A DNA stretch of 64,000 bases from Prorocentrum cordatum (taxonomy: Eukaryota > Sar > Dinophyceae > Prorocentrales > Prorocentraceae): assembly GCA_963575745.1 (NCBI GenBank), contig CAUYUJ010016302.1, positions 201,501-265,500 of the forward strand, read 5' to 3'. Each line of letters begins with the position of its first letter. The first letter of the stretch is position 1. This document shows positions 10,014 through 21,833 of this stretch, piece after piece. Made by a program: the position numbers and the translations under genes. A model generated the notes under the pieces. That model was not told where the DNA came from and did not search any database. It saw only the letters and a list, made by a program, of their open reading frames with translations.

Positions 10014-10969
10014 GGCGCCCTCGTGTGTCGGGAGCTGCGCCTGCTGCATGCGTTTGCAGTGCATGCAGGGGGGTGGCCGGCTCGGTATCACTGGTCCTGC
10101 AACCTCTTCTGCTTCCAAACAGCCCCCAACCCACTGTGAGCAGCTCCCTGACGGGCTTCCCGGCGAGCGCCCAGGTCTTGAGGATCTCTCCGAAAGCCCG
10201 GCCCCGAGGGTTGGCTCCCTGACCGGCGGCGTTCGGCGGCCGGATAACCCTCGACCTCTGTGGATCATGACGCGGACCTCCTTCTCGCTGGCCTGAGTCT
10301 GCAGGACGGAGTCTATCTCGAGTTGGTCCCAGTGGTTGACTCTCCAGACCCTGGCCGTGGTCTTGCTGAGGGCCTTCAGAGGGAAGGCGGCGATGCACCT
10401 GCAGTCCTTATCGTGGTGAGGGTACTGGACGTCTTGGCAATGCATCCTGAGCTCAGCCTCGCGCGGGGAGACGAAGGGTGGTGCGTCTCCCAGCGCGGCG
10501 GAGGCGGCTGTGGCGCTGTCCCAGAGCTCTCGGCGGAGCTGAGCAGCCAGGGCCTTAACGGCCGGCGCATCAGGCTCCTTGTCTTCCCACAGCAGCGTCG
10601 CCGCAATGTGGAGCCTATAGGCACTGCCTGAGCTCTGCGTCTCCTCCCTTGAGGCTCAGTCGGGTGCGCATCTCCTCATCGGGGTGGAGCTCGTCCTGGA
10701 AGTCGAAGTAGTCCCACTCCTAGTCGTGCACAGTGAGCTTTCCGCGTCCTACCCCGGCTTCCTCATCCCAGGTGGCGCTGCCGATGCTGCGGTCCTGTGT
10801 GCTGCTCCGCCCAGCCTTCGACCCGATCTTGTCGAGGGCCAGTCCTGCTTCCTCAGCGAGGGTTGGCCCCCCATCGCGAGTTGCCTCCAACGGGATCTCC
10901 TCCAGGCTCAGCTTGCTGTCCTCAGAGCGGGCGGGCGTGAGCCTGGCCAGGACGTGGGAGTGCAGGTAA
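9990..10969 (-). pseudogene. unassigned retroelement polyprotein segment upstream of LINE-A
   Basis: Plausible peptide runs include MHCQDVQYPHHDKDCRCIAA, LKALSKTTARVWRVNHWDQL and FGEILKTWALAGKPVRELLT, in two frames. No domain is recognised. By position it continues the Cys/His-finger protein from 11833, and it stops where the LINE-A leader starts. It therefore probably represents polyprotein sequence into which LINE-A inserted. Confidence 0.35.
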
Positions 10970-11833
10970 TCACTGATGTCCCCCAGGGCTGCCAGGGTTC
11001 CATCTTCCAGGATCTTCTCGATGGTCATCCGCCTCTCGACGGCGGCTGGGTGAGCCGTTTCTCCGGCGCCCTCCACCGCTGGGTCCTGGGCGCGCGCGCC
11101 CAGCAGCCAATCCTCCAGGGCCCTGAACTGCATGCCTGAGCTCCTCCTCGAGGGCGGTGGTTTGGATGTCGTCGAAAGCTGCGGGGGGTGCCCACACTGC
11201 CGGCGAGCCTCCCGCTCGGCTGCCCCCCGAGGCCGCCCCCGACGTCTCTCCAGCGCCCCCTCCAGCTCGTTTGCTGTCTGCCTCGGCTTTGGCTTGTGCC
11301 CGGAGCTGTGCGACCCGTCCATCGACCGAGGCGGGATCAACCTTCGCCCCCGACCGCAGGCCACCGCGCCGGATGAGCTGCGCCTGCACCGTCCAGGCGA
11401 GGCTGCCAAGCCCCTTGATGGCCTCGTGCGAGTGCGCGCAGGTTCCCGCAGCCTTAGTGCAACCGGCCCAGGTGCAAGCGCCCCAGCAGACGACCTTCCC
11501 GTTCTTGTCGCGGGGGGCGTGCTTGACGGACCGGCCGATCTCGCTGGAGGTCAGCGCCATGCCTGCTGGATAGGCCCGAGCTGCGGGCCGCTTCTTGGCC
11601 GCGGCCTTCTTGGCGGCGGCTCCTGCTTTCCCGGTGCCCAGCCCAGGGGTAGTCGGCGTCTCCTGGTCGGCCGAAGTCTGCTCCTCAGCCCTCCCCGCCG
11701 TGGGGGTCTTCGGGGGCCCGGCGTGCAGGTTCTGGCGCAGGAACCTCTGAAGTCGCCGAGCTTGGCGAGGAACGCACACCACCTGGTAGTAGCCGTCCGG
11801 CGCGTCGAGGTCGCACACGTTCGGGAACGTCAA
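10720..11833 (-). pseudogene. Cys/His-finger protein of a DCM-type retroelement
   Basis: From 11833 the frame reads TFPNVCDLDAPDGYYQVVCV (VPRQARRLQRFLRQ helix follows), a Lys/Ala linker, then a compact Cys/His cluster (VVCWGACTWAGCTKAAGTCAHSH, spacing CxxxCxxxxCx(6)CxH). Next comes a conserved-looking stretch, LAWTVQAQLIRRGGLRSG. Near 11160 the sense frame changes to that of 11409-10720 (FRALEDWLLGARAQ, RRMTIEKILEDGTLAALGD, SDYLHSHVLARLTPARSEDS). The finger plus RRGGLRSG-type block is, to my knowledge, typical of dinoflagellate retroelement polyproteins that also hold a DCM domain. Here the DCM part (3057-4329) lies beyond LINE-A. Function would be RNA binding or gag-like; this is inference. 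Confidence 0.5.
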
Positions 11834-13160
11834 CCAAGCGCTCCCAGTCGGTCCTGTGGGGGCGAGAGCGACGGTCTTGATGTCCTCCCTTCGCGGGCTG
11901 GTGAGGCCCAGGATCCGACACCCCGATCTCTCCGCTTCCCCCGAAGCTGCTCACACCACGTCGCGGCAAGCTCCTCCCAGAGACTGCACACGTAGTCGGC
12001 GGGGAAGGCCACGTCATCCTCCTCGCAGGCCAGGCGTCGGGTCTCCAAGGCTCGACGCCTCTCCGGCTCGTGCATGCGCCCGTAGACCAGCCCGAAAACG
12101 GCAATGGCGTTCTCGGCTTGCCTCACCCACTGAGAGAAGACGACCGGATGCCGCGGGCGCGGCTCGAGCTTGCACGAGGTGGGCATGGTGCAGGCGCCAA
12201 ACACCTCCGCCTTGCAGTGCGGGAAGTCTGCCACGGAGACCGACCACTCGGCCAAGTCTGTGTGGTCTCGACCTCCCCAGCAGAAGGCTGGTCCAGCCCG
12301 GGGGGAACCGTGGGCTGGCTTGGCTCCTGGCTGGCGTCGGGGCGGCGCTCGGCGTCGAGCTTCAGGAGGCTGCTGGCAAGTGGTGGGCTCACGCTGTCGT
12401 CCCGCTCGGCCCGAACGCGTTCCAGCATTCGTTCCCATCGGTCGACATGGGTCTGGTACTTGACCCGCTCGTCAGATCCGCTGTTGCGCATGAGGCGCTG
12501 GGTGTACGTGATGAGGTGCCCCAAGACGACGGTGATGTCCTCGTCGTACCCGGCCGCGACGCTCTGCAGCGCGGAGGCGTCGTCTGACCCTCCTTCGTGA
12601 GCTGCAAGGTACAGCCCCAGCATGGCCTCTCCGGTGTTCTCCTCCTCCGGGGCCTTTCCGGGGCTGCGCGAGGAGCGGCGCGGGGCGGGGGCGGCCCGAT
12701 CGCGCCCCTCGCCCAGGCCCCATCAAACGCGAAAGGGCGGCTTGGGAGAGCTGCTGCGGTCGAGCCTCGCCCAGTGCTTCCTGAGCTGCGTGTCCATCCC
12801 GTCGGCGGCGAGGGGCTGTGCGCTGCTGGCATCGCCTGCTGCGCCAGCTGCATGCTGACATACAAGCTGGTCGCCTCGGGCCCGAAGCTGGGCCCACTGG
12901 GGGCGGCTGATCCTCTTGGCCTTCCCGCCCACTGGGACCCCGTTCCAAGGGTGTAGTTTCTCCCGCACAGGCTTGCTCACGACGATACCGTTCACGCTGA
13001 TCCCAAGCTCCTCTGCACCGAGGGGTGGGTGATGCAGGAGTCCTTCGAGGTATCCAGTGGGGAGCTTGCCCTGGTCGCTGGCGGCGGGGGCGTGCTCGAT
13101 CCCCGCGGTCTTGAGGGTAAAGCAGATCTGCTCGATGTCGCCAGGCGAGCGGTCCTGGCT
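11830..13160 (-). pseudogene. gag-like helical region of the same retroelement, frameshifted
   Basis: Frame 12995-12723 reads GIVVSKPVREKLHPWNGVPV and ends at a TGA. The same frame resumes as LGLYLAAHEGGSDDASALQS, DITVVLGHLITYTQRLMRNS, HVDRWERMLERVRAERDDS (12623-12123). The sense then moves to the 12438-11830 frame: ADFPHCKAEVFGACTMPTSC, QWVRQAENAIAVFGLVYGRM, DYVCSLWEELAATWCEQLRG. Helix-rich, no known catalytic motif. It links the membrane-region protein (15210-13155) with the Cys/His finger (from 11833). At least two shifts and one stop show decay. Confidence 0.4.
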
Positions 13161-15210
13161 CCTCGACGACCACCACGGTTAGGCTGCCGTCCCCCAACGG
13201 ACCTTCTCCAGGCCTTGACCTGCCCAAGAACACGGTCCACTGCGGTCCAGCCGCCCACTGCACTCTGGCGCTTTGCGGCAGGGGCACCCTTGGGGAAAGC
13301 GAAGCCTCGAACCGAACGCTAGCGGGCGGAGCCCGCGGCGCGGGCGGCACCTCGCGGGGGGAAGGACTCACTGCTGCCTGCCCACGACGAACCTCGGGCC
13401 CTCGGCTTCCATCTGCGGGAGGTGCCGTTGTTGCGGGAGCTCCTGACTCGCGCGCCCGCGGGCTGCGGCTGCGGACGACCCGACGCCTCAAGCCTGAGAA
13501 GAGTCCGCGGCTTGGCGTAGTAGTAGTAGCCTGCGCCGCTCTGCCAGCCTCCCCACCTAGGTGCAGGAGGCAGAGTGGTACACCCTCGGCGTTGTAGCAG
13601 GTCACCTGTGAGCATTTGTCGCGGTACCGAGAGGCCCTGTAGACCTGCGAATGATGGGAACAAAGGTGGGCGAAGGAGTTCCTCCCGTCGCTGGGGAGCG
13701 GGAGGTCGGAAGCCTGGCCGTCCTCCGTGAGCAGGGTGGTCGGCTCGGCCTCCGCGGCATCCCGGCAGCCGTCGGGGGCTAAGGGGCGAGCGCCTCCACG
13801 AAGCACGATTCCCACCCGGACCGCCTCGCACGGCTTGTCCTCGGCCTCCACCTCTGACTCGGACTCCTGATCAGGAACCTCCGCGACACTTCCTGCAACG
13901 CCAGGCTCCGCAGCGCCTGTCTTACGACGGCGGCGTCGCCGGCAGCAGAAAGAGCAGCCGCAGGACAAGAGGCAGTGCGCGAACACGATGACTCGCCACG
14001 CGCCGCGCCCGAGATCCGTGAAGGCCCGCCAGAGTAGGAAGATGCCGCGGCAGGAGGTGAACTTGGCGTGGGAGCCGATGTCCACGATCGCTTCGGAGTC
14101 CAGGGCTGCGTTCTCCTTGCAGTGGATCTCCCCGGGCCGATCTCGGCAGACCATGTTGCGGCAAAGATGGATCGCGCGGCCCTCAAGCGTCTCCAGCTTC
14201 TGTCGGAGCGCGCGAGAGCTGGCCCCCTTCACGCTCAGGTAGTCCACCCAGAGGCCGGTCCGGTCGATCCGCTTGGGCCCAGCGAGGTCGATCCGCACCC
14301 GCGCAACATGGTCGTCAGCCTTGACCAACACGTCGTTCGGCCTCCTCCCCGTTCCACGACCCTTCACCTTCTTGCTGTAGTACTCGGTGGTCGTGGCGGG
14401 CCCGGTCTCTGGCCCCATCCAGTTGATCTGGGTAAGGGCAGGCGGAGCCGGCGGCAGGTACCTTTCGGCAGCTGCATCGCCAGGCTCTCGCAGGCGGCAC
14501 TTGAAGCACCGCGCCAGAAGACCAATCAACCAGAGGGCGGCTGCACAGGGGGCCAGCAGCGCCCGGCAGATTTGGGCGAGGAAGGCGAGCATCGCGAGGA
14601 AGGCCAGGAAGATGAACGTCCACGCCACCACCGGCCAGGCGGCCCCGAAGACCGCCAGGCCCAGCTTCTCGAGGCCGTAGAAGAACCAGCCGCCCTCCTT
14701 GGTCAGCCAGCCCGTCTCGGCGCGGGTCGAGAGGGCGCTCCCGAGGCTGTCCAGCTTCTCGCACGCGCCCCCGCCCACGCCGCTCATGCGCCAGGCCCAG
14801 GTGCCCTCACCCAAGGGCTTCCAGCCCAGCGCCCAGACGCCCCAGCCGTCGATCCAGGACTCCCCGTCACTGGTGCCGCCGGTGGCGTTGCCGGTATTGC
14901 CGACTCCTCCGGCGGCGCGGGTGGGCGGCTGAGGGGGCGCACCCGGCGGCCCGCTGTCGGGCGGCGCCTGGGCGCTGCCAGCAGCCTCACCTCCCTCCTC
15001 TGGCTCGCCGGTCTCCGTGCCGTACTCGGAGTCGTCGTAGTACGGCACGGTGCGCCCAGGCAGGGCCTCGCGGGCCTCGGCTAAGCCGGCCCACCCGGCA
15101 CGGGCCGCCACTGTGCCGAGCGGCCCGCGCCAGTCGTAGGCGGCCGCGCTGGCAGCCAGCGCAACCATCCCGCGCGCGGGACCCGCCGGCGCCAGGCGCC
15201 GGGCGGCCAT
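13155..15210 (-). CDS. putative membrane-anchored, Cys-containing N-terminal region of the retroelement
   Basis: From ATG at 15210 the frame is open for about 685 residues. Order: Ala-rich start; acidic Tyr-rich patch (VPYYDDSEYGTETGEPEEG); Gly/Thr linker; a Trp-rich stretch (GWGVWALGWKPLGEGTWAW); then one long hydrophobic region, long enough for two membrane passes, ending in LIGLLARCFKCRLREPGD. A soluble part follows (HVARVRIDLAGPKRIDRTGL, RAIHLCRNMVCRDRPGEIHC), then a second hydrophobic segment with Cys/Arg cluster (CLLSCGCSFCCRRRRRR). After about 13160 the sensible frame shifts to that of 12995. I do not recognise a family. It could be a host gene rather than retroelement gag, because its relation to the following frames is only by adjacency. 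Confidence 0.4.
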
Positions 15211-15292
15211 CGCACACGCGCTTCCGGGCGCCCGGGGGCGCCCAGACCTCCTGAGGTCGGCCCCAGGGCTTTGAGCCCCGAAGGCTTGAGCG

Positions 15293-15303
15293 GGAGAGAA
15301 AGG

Positions 15304-15348
<45 letters not shown>
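15293..15348. repeat. (GA)n microsatellite
   Basis: Almost uninterrupted GA dinucleotides, just upstream of the ATG at 15210 on the minus strand. Read as protein it gives a spurious Leu/Ser run that mimics a signal peptide. Confidence 0.95.
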
Positions 15349-15349
<1 letters not shown>

Positions 15350-15429
15350 AGCAGCAGAGGCAAGGCCAGGGAGAGAGAGGAAACCCAAGCCGACTGGGGA
15401 GGGCGGGGTCCAACCGTTTAGGTCAGTCA

Positions 15430-16660
15430 ACTAATTGACGTCGTAGGCGTCGTTGTCGGTGACGCCATCGACGCTGCCGTATGCGGGGCGTTCGGCGCCG
15501 CTGTCGGGGCGGCTGCTGGCGCCGCAGCTGTCGGGGCGGCTGTCGATGCCGTCGGCGCCGCTATCGGCGAGGCTGCAGGCGCCGCTGCATGCGCGGCAGT
15601 AGGCGCCGCGGTTGCCAAGTTGTCGGTCCCGCGGTTGTCGGAGCGGCCGTCGGTGCCGCCACTGGCGCGGCCGTCGGCGAGGCTGTCGATGGCGCGGTTG
15701 TCGGAGCGGCGGCCCGTGCCGCCGTGGACGCCGCCAACGTCGCAACTGTCGGAGCGGCCGATGGCGCTGTCACCGCCGCGGTCGGCGATGTCGTCGGCGC
15801 CGCAGCATGCGAGGCCGTGGCCGTCAGGGCGGCTGTCGACGCCGCGGGCGGCGCAGCCGCTAGAGACGCTGATGTAGATCATCGCGAGCTCGGCTGGGCT
15901 GCGCCCCTCGAGGCCCTCGCTAAGGTCCCCAACTGGAGCCCCGCAAGGCGTCGCGGGTGGCTGGGCGCATGCGCCGTCGCCGGCGCCGGGCGCTGCGAGC
16001 GCGACGCCGTCAGCGCCGCGGTCGGGACGGCTGATGACGCCGCAGCTGTCGGGGCAGCTGTCGGTGCCGTTGGCGCCGCTGTCAGTGGCGCTGTCGGGGC
16101 GGCGGTCGGCGCCGCCGTCGGCGCAGCCATCGGCGGGGCTGTCGGCGCCGTAGCTGGCGGAGCGGCGGTCAGCGCCCCCTTCGACGCCGCAATCGACGCC
16201 GCTGTCGGCACGGCCGTTGGCTCCGTCGGCGCTGCCGTCGGCGGGGCTGTCGGCGCCGTAGCCGCCGCGCGGCGGTCGGCGCCTCCCGCGACGCCGATGT
16301 CGGCGCGGCGGCCGGCGCGGCGCGCTTAGGACCCGTCCTAAAGCTTCTAACTTAGCGCCGCCGATGGGGCCGTCGGCGGGGCTGTGGGCGCCGGGGCTGT
16401 CAGAGCGGCGATCGGCGCCTCCTTCGACGCCGCCGCGGCGGTCTGCGCGGCCGTTGGCTCCGTCTGCGCCGCTGTCGGTGCCGAGGTTGGCGTAGCCGGC
16501 ACCGTCGGCGCCGCTGGCGCCGCCGTCGGCGACGCCGTCGGCGCGGCCGTCGGTGCCGCGGTTGGCGCAGCTATTGTCGGAGCGGCCGTCGGTGCTACAG
16601 TCGGCGCGGCCGTCGGCGCCCTTGCTGTCGCCGCCCGCCCGCCCGCCGCCCCCCGATGTC
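15430..16660. repeat. GC-rich degenerate minisatellite (GTCGGCGCCG-type)
   Basis: Dense, imperfect iterations of short units such as GCTGTCGGCGCCG and GCGGCCGTCGG, with period around 9-15 bases. All frames on both strands are open and translate to Ala/Val/Gly or Arg repeats, so the long ORFs here are by-products of composition. No gene supported. Confidence 0.85.
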
Positions 16661-17242
16661 AGGACTTGGCGCGCATCGGGTCGCTTTTGAGCCCCCGCAC
16701 GACTCATCCCTCGGGACAGCCAATGAGCTAGGACCCGACAAAGGCGGGGGGGGGCCCTGGCCCTGGACCAATAACCACAGCAGGACCCACGGGGCCTGCC
16801 CCTTAGCACGACTTCGACGTGGAGCACGTGAGCAGTCTCGCAGACAGCCGGCGCGGACACCAGCGCGTCGCCAGGCCCGAGCGCACCTCGGTGCGCGAGC
16901 CGCCTCGCCAGGGCGCGCGCGAGCGGGCACGGCCATGGCCTCCGCGCCAGGCGTCGGTGGGCCCGACGCCAGAGCCTAATTAGCCCCCAAGGCTGAGCCC
17001 CGCGCGTCCACGTAGACGGTAAAGCGGCGGTAGCTGCGCGCCAGCATCGATGGGCACGGGCGCGCTCTGACGACAAGGCCCGTGGGCGCGAGGCCAGGAC
17101 TGCGGGGCGCGTCGCCACGAGCCGCCCCCTGCCCGCCCGCGCGTCGGGCACCGCCCCGGCCCAGCGCCCGGAGGGCGCGCCGTCTCGGGACGGGTCCGCG
17201 CGGGGCTCCCCACTGCCGCCGCAGGCGTCGCAAGGGCGCGCT
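16660..17242. other. GC-rich spacer without a recognised gene
   Basis: Open frames in several phases with Arg/Pro/Ala-rich translations and no recognised motif. Confidence 0.5.
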
Positions 17243-17500
17243 GGGCGGGATTCTGGGCCGTCGGGCCGGTGGCCCAGAATCTGGATGGCCCTGCCCCGGG
17301 AGGCGCGCGCGGCGGGCCGGGGCGCGCGGGGCGGGATTCTGGGCCGGCGGGCCGGTGGCCCAGAATCTGGACGGCCCTGCCCTGGAGGCGCGCGCGGCGG
17401 CCTGGGGCGCGCCGGGCGGGGTTCTACGCCGGGGGGCCAGCCCACCCTGGAGGCGCGCGCGACGGGCCGCCGGGCGGGATCCCGGGCCGGCGGCCGCCTC
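17243..17500. repeat. about 86-bp tandem repeat, 3 copies, with internal hairpin
   Basis: The segment beginning GGGCGGGATTCTGGGCC recurs at 17243, 17329 and 17414 (spacing 86 and 85). The first two copies hold an inverted pair, ATTCTGGGCC and GGCCCAGAAT, separated by about 11 bases. The third copy has lost the pairing. Confidence 0.85.
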
Positions 17501-18880
17501 TCCGTCCCTGACCCCCTCGCTCTCCTCCTCGGAGCTGCTTGCCCTCGAAATCTGCCCCCGGTCATCCTCCCCAAATTTTGGCTCGAGACTCAAACCAAGG
17601 ACGCATAAACGGATGCATTCGAAACGCGTTTTATTCCTCACAGTCATTCTCCATTTCTGTACCCTGCTCACGCACCGTCTGGTGCAAGCCTCTACCTGAC
17701 CTGACCTGACCTGGTCATCCTCCTCTTCGTGCGAGGGCGGTCCCGTCGCGGCGCCCTGGGCCGGTCCGCCCATCGCCGCTTCCTCGCCCTCATCCCCGGG
17801 GCTGGCCGCCACGCCACCCCCCGCCTTCCCCGACCAGGCCAGCAGCGGTGCCGCCGCGGAGCCCGAGGCGCCCCTTCCCGGCACCCCCCGCCCCCATGGT
17901 GGTCGTGGTATGCCGACGCCGCTGGCTGTGGGTGTAGCAGACGGGGCGCCCCCTGCCTCGGCATCTACATCGGCAGGAACGTCGACGATGATGGAGGCGC
18001 GGCTGACGACGGTGCCGGCGCAGGAGGAAACGTCGCGAGGCGGCTCGCCCGCTGGGGGCTTACTCGTCGCCCCCGGCGTAGCCGGGCCCAGCTGGACTGC
18101 GGCCACGCAGGCGGCCCCACTGCGGCAGCGGCGGTCCAGGGCCGGCGGGCGCGGGCGAGCCCTCGAACCCACGCCGGTTGGTGGAGGGCCCGGCCCCCGC
18201 GGTCCGCCGCCACCGGCCGTTGACCAAGTGCCAGCTTATCAGGCGCCGCACCGACCCAGCGCCCGCAGGACGTGCCAGCACGAGGCCAGGTCGCATGGGG
18301 CGCCCTGCTGCCCCCGTAGAAACCGAAGGGTCCGCGCTCGCCAAGACGCCGCCGGTGCACCCCTCGGCGGAGCCGCCGTACCAGGCGCGAGTCGCCAAGT
18401 GGGGGTGCCCGCAGCTTAGGACGCCGGCGTCGGCCCCGCGATGGATGGTGGCCGCGTCGCTGTTGTCCAAGCGGGCGCGCCCTCGAGTCCCAGGGCCCGC
18501 CCGGTCGCTGCCGTCGCTGCTCGCGGGGATCCTCGCCATGCAGTTTGCGGCCCCGGCCCCCGACGGGTCGGCGCATAGGCCTCCGCGCGGGCGTCGACGC
18601 TGGGATCGGCGCGGCTGGCGACGATGACGGCCCGGAGGCCCACGGCGGCGACGTCCCTGGAAGAGGCCCCCCCTCGCGGGAGGTCGGCGATGGCGGATGC
18701 CTGGGCGTCGCGGCTGACCGAAGCGCTACCCTCGGAGCCCGCGCGCGATCGGACGCCCGCCCCAGCCCGGATACCGGCGGGGGGCGGCCCCCGAAGACAC
18801 GTTCTGGCGGGGTCCGCCCCGATTCGGTGCTGATCCATGGGCGGCGGCCCAGTGCGCCCCGCTCAAGACGCTGGCGCTGG
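17501..18880 (-). other. GC-rich region with one weak hypothetical ORF
   Basis: A minus-strand frame is open for 398 codons (18172-16976). Its middle part (CTRRCVSRVQKWRMTVRNKT, RLCVLGLSLEPKFGEDDRG) has less biased composition than the surroundings, so a real exon is possible. No domain is recognised, and open frames are expected by chance at this GC content. Confidence 0.25.
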
Positions 18881-20700
18881 GGGGGGCGTGGTCATTGACG
18901 CCCACGCGGCTGCGGCCGTAGACGCCGGGCTCGGCGCGGGCGCCACCGCCGGCGGCCGCGCGGCGAGAGGCCCCGACCTCGGCGCCACAGCCAGCGTCTA
19001 GGTCGACGCCGGCGTCGGCGATGGGGCTGAAGTCCTTACACAACCATTAATCGCCGGCACCGGCGCCATCGCCGGGGTGGACGCCGCCGGCTGCCCCTGC
19101 GTCGGTGCTGGCGCGGGCGCGGCCCCAGGCGCCAGCGCATCCGAGGCCATGGGCGCTGGCTTCGGCGCCGCCGTAACCCCTGGCGGCCATGCTGCCGTAG
19201 TTGCGGGCGTCCGCGAGGGCGTGGTCGCGGTCGTCGGCGGCGGTGGTCGCCCCGGCGGCAACGTCGTCGTAACCGCTGGAGTACATCGCGTCCTCCCCCG
19301 AGCCTCCCTCGTCGTCGACCCCGACCGCCCCTGCCAGCTTCTCCTCGGCGCCGGCGTGCCCGACGGCGAGGGTGCCCGTGCCGGCGCGGGCGCTGGCCCC
19401 GGCCCACTGGCGCAGAGGGGCGGGCCTCGTGCACGCCGCCACGGGGCGGCCCCTGAAGCTCTCTACTGGCCCCAAGGCGCGGGGTCGGCCGACCGCAGCC
19501 GCAAGGCCCAGGCGGGCCCTCCAGGTGCGACCCTCGGCGCCAGCGCGGCACGAGTCGTAGGCGCAAGCCGCCGCAGGATGGCATGCCCGCTGCCTCGGCA
19601 CCTCCGCAGGCGCCGGGGTCGACGCTGGCGAAGGCGCGAGGGGTGGAGCCGCCGCGCGAACCGCCGTCGCCCGCGCCAGCCTCGGCGCCAGCGGCGCCGG
19701 CGTCCGCAAGGGCGTCGGCGCCGGCGCGCTCGCGGCCCCAGGTGCCGGCGCAGCCGGCGCTGTAGGCGCCGGCCTCGGCGCCGCTGTGAGCCATGCTGGT
19801 GGCGCTGCTGTGGCTGTCGGTGTTGGCGAGGTCGTGGTCGCGGTCGTCGGTAGTGATGGACGCCTGGGCGGCGACGCCGTCGTAGGTGCCTGCACCGGCG
19901 CCGGCGCACGCGCTGGCATAGGTGGCGTCGGTTCGTGGGGGCCCTCACCCTCTCCCTCCAGATCCTCCCCGTCGTCGCCCCCGCCCCCCCCTGCCCCGGG
20001 GGGCGCCGATGGTGCGGCCGTCGCGGTCGAAGCTGGCGTTGGCGGTGGCGCGCGCGCTGGTTGGGAGGCCGCCGCAGGCGCCCAGGTTGGCACTGCCGCG
20101 CACGCGGACCTCGGCGCCGGCGCATGCCCCGTCGCTGAGACAGGCGCGGTCACGGACGTCACAGCTGACGGCGGCACCCCTGCAGGCGCCGATGTGCATG
20201 CCAGACCCGGTGGCGGCATCACGACTGGCGGGCGCGCCGGCATTGGTGCCCGCCCCCTGCCGGCCGTTCACCGCATACCGACCGGATGCGACCCCAGTTC
20301 TCGGCGCCCGCATGCTGTGGTAGCCGCTGCCGTCGGCGAAGACGCGGACGATGCTGGCGTTGGCGCTCCCGCGCTCGCAGGGCGGCGCTGCCCCCGCTGC
20401 TCAAGGTCACCCCGGGGGGCTGCGCCCCAGCGGAGGCCGCTCCGATCAAGAGCTACCCCGCGGGCGTCGGCGCCACCCGCGATGTCGCCGCGCGCCCCGA
20501 AGCGACCGCTGCGGCAGGCGCTGGCGCCTGCGTAGCCGCCCGCGGCGCTGGCCCCCGCGGCGGTGCACTCCGAGCTGGGCCCCTGGCCGCGCGCGTTGAG
20601 GAAGTCGGCCTGGGGGGCGCTGGCGGGCGCGATGGCGGTCGGGCCGGCATTTGGCCCCCTCGCCCTCACTGCGGCGGCTGGATCGTTTGCCGCTGACCCC
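18880..20700. repeat. GC-rich degenerate repeat field (GGCGCCGGCG-type)
   Basis: Repeated words around GGCGCCGGCG, GGCGCTGGC and their complements on both strands. Translations are Ala/Gly/Val or Arg/Pro monotonies in every frame. No gene supported. Confidence 0.75.
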
Positions 20701-21257
20701 GCCCCCGCAGCTTAGATAACCGCAAGAGTGCCAGCCCCCATGATACCGATGGGTTCCCGGTAAACCGCGGGCGCCTGCACGCCGAGCCAACGGTTACGGC
20801 GGCGGCGGCGGCTGCGCCCCAGAGCCGGCGACCCCGCGCCCAGCTCCTGGGTGATCGTATGGTTACCCAAGTCGCACTGGCGAGCCTTCGCCGCCCCCTC
20901 GCCCTCTGGTGGCCGGGGTGGGCCGGGGCTGGCCGCCGCGGGCAATCTCGCGCGCGGGCACGCGGGTCGGCGGCATAGTCGGCACCCGCGAGCCCGCCGG
21001 GCTTGGAGAAGGCGCCCACGAGGTCATCCGCGCTCTTCAGCAACGGATTCGTCCAGCGAGGCAGCCTGGCAGATCTAGATTGCAGGAGAGCGACGTAGAG
21101 CCTCACCTCGCCCGGCGCCAGCTCCGCGATCCACGCGCGGGCGCCGGTCGCGGCGCCTCCGGCGCACGGGCTGACGGCGGCCGAAAGTCCCGCAGCTGGC
21201 GCATCCTCCTCTTCCTAGACTACGCTCCTCCTGCCGTGAGCTCATCGCCTGCGCCCC
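20700..21257. other. spacer, nothing recognised
   Basis: Transition from the GC repeat field to the coiled-coil ORF. No domain, repeat or RNA gene was recognised. Confidence 0.4.
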
Positions 21258-21833
21258 TCATCTGCGCCCCTGCAAGGCGCACTCCGGGCCCTGCTCCAGC
21301 TCCCGGATGCGCTTCTGCACCGCCCTCATCTTCGCGTCTTGTTCGCCGAGGGCGAAGGCCCAGCGCTCCATCAGAGCCAGTTCCCGCCCCCGAGCCGCCC
21401 CCACCGTCGCCTCAACCTTCCGCCTGCGCCCCCGCTCGGTCTCGCAAGCCTCCTCTGCGGCGCCCGCGCGCCGCTCCACAGCGATGCACTGCGAACGGCT
21501 CGCGGCCAGCCGCTCCTCGGCGGCGAACGCCTGGCTCGCCCAGCACTGCACGTGGGCGCGCCACTCGGCCAGCGCGCCCCCCATCGAGCGCCGCCGCCAC
21601 ACTGCTACTAGCGCGCCGCTGGCCAGCCACCGAACGGCCAACCAGGCTAGACCACGGAGGTCAGAGGCCCCCTCGCCACGCCCGCCACCGCCCCCGGAAC
21701 AGGCCGCACCGCGGCCCCGCTCAACGAGGAGGCCTGGCGGCCAGGCGGCGCCCCCCACGTAGCTGGCCACCAACGGGCCTCGCTCAACGCGGGGGGGATG
21801 GCAGGGCACGCTGTCGTCCTCGGCCGCCGGCAC
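21258..21833 (-). CDS. hypothetical coiled-coil protein
   Basis: An open frame of 191 codons. It has a Gly-rich start, a moderately hydrophobic Trp/Val segment (LAWLAVRWLASGALVAVW) that might be a membrane helix, then a long continuous heptad-type helix (AEWRAHVQCWASQAFAAEER, VERRAGAAEEACETERGRRR, LMERWAFALGEQDAKMRAVQ, ending KRIRELEQGPECA). Unlike neighbouring open frames, its composition and periodicity look like protein. No family recognised. Upstream on the minus strand, at 22558-22600, is a short sequence shared with the helicase locus (44911-44960), which may mark a transcript start. Confidence 0.4.
   Translation of the reverse strand: MPAAEDDSVPCHPPRVERGPLVASYVGGAAWPPGLLVERGRGAACSGGGGGRGEGASDLRGLAWLAVRWLASGALVAVWRRRSMGGALAEWRAHVQCWASQAFAAEERLAASRSQCIAVERRAGAAEEACETERGRRRKVEATVGAARGRELALMERWAFALGEQDAKMRAVQKRIRELEQGPECALQGRR

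Noticed and set aside
15211-15363. Apparent Leu/Ser-rich signal peptide at the start of the membrane-region protein
   Set aside because: It is the translation of the (GA)n microsatellite and has no ATG; the first ATG is at 15210.
15427-17574. Very long open frame (over 700 codons) on the minus strand, and 282 codons on the plus strand in the same place
   Set aside because: Sequence is a GC-rich short tandem repeat in which all frames are open; translations are Ala/Val/Gly or Arg/Ser/Asp monotonies that change with the repeat phase.
17571-17587. Spliced-leader-like CCAAATTTTGGCTCGAG on the plus strand
   Set aside because: Only part of the leader with an insertion and a mismatch, and no plus-strand gene follows it.
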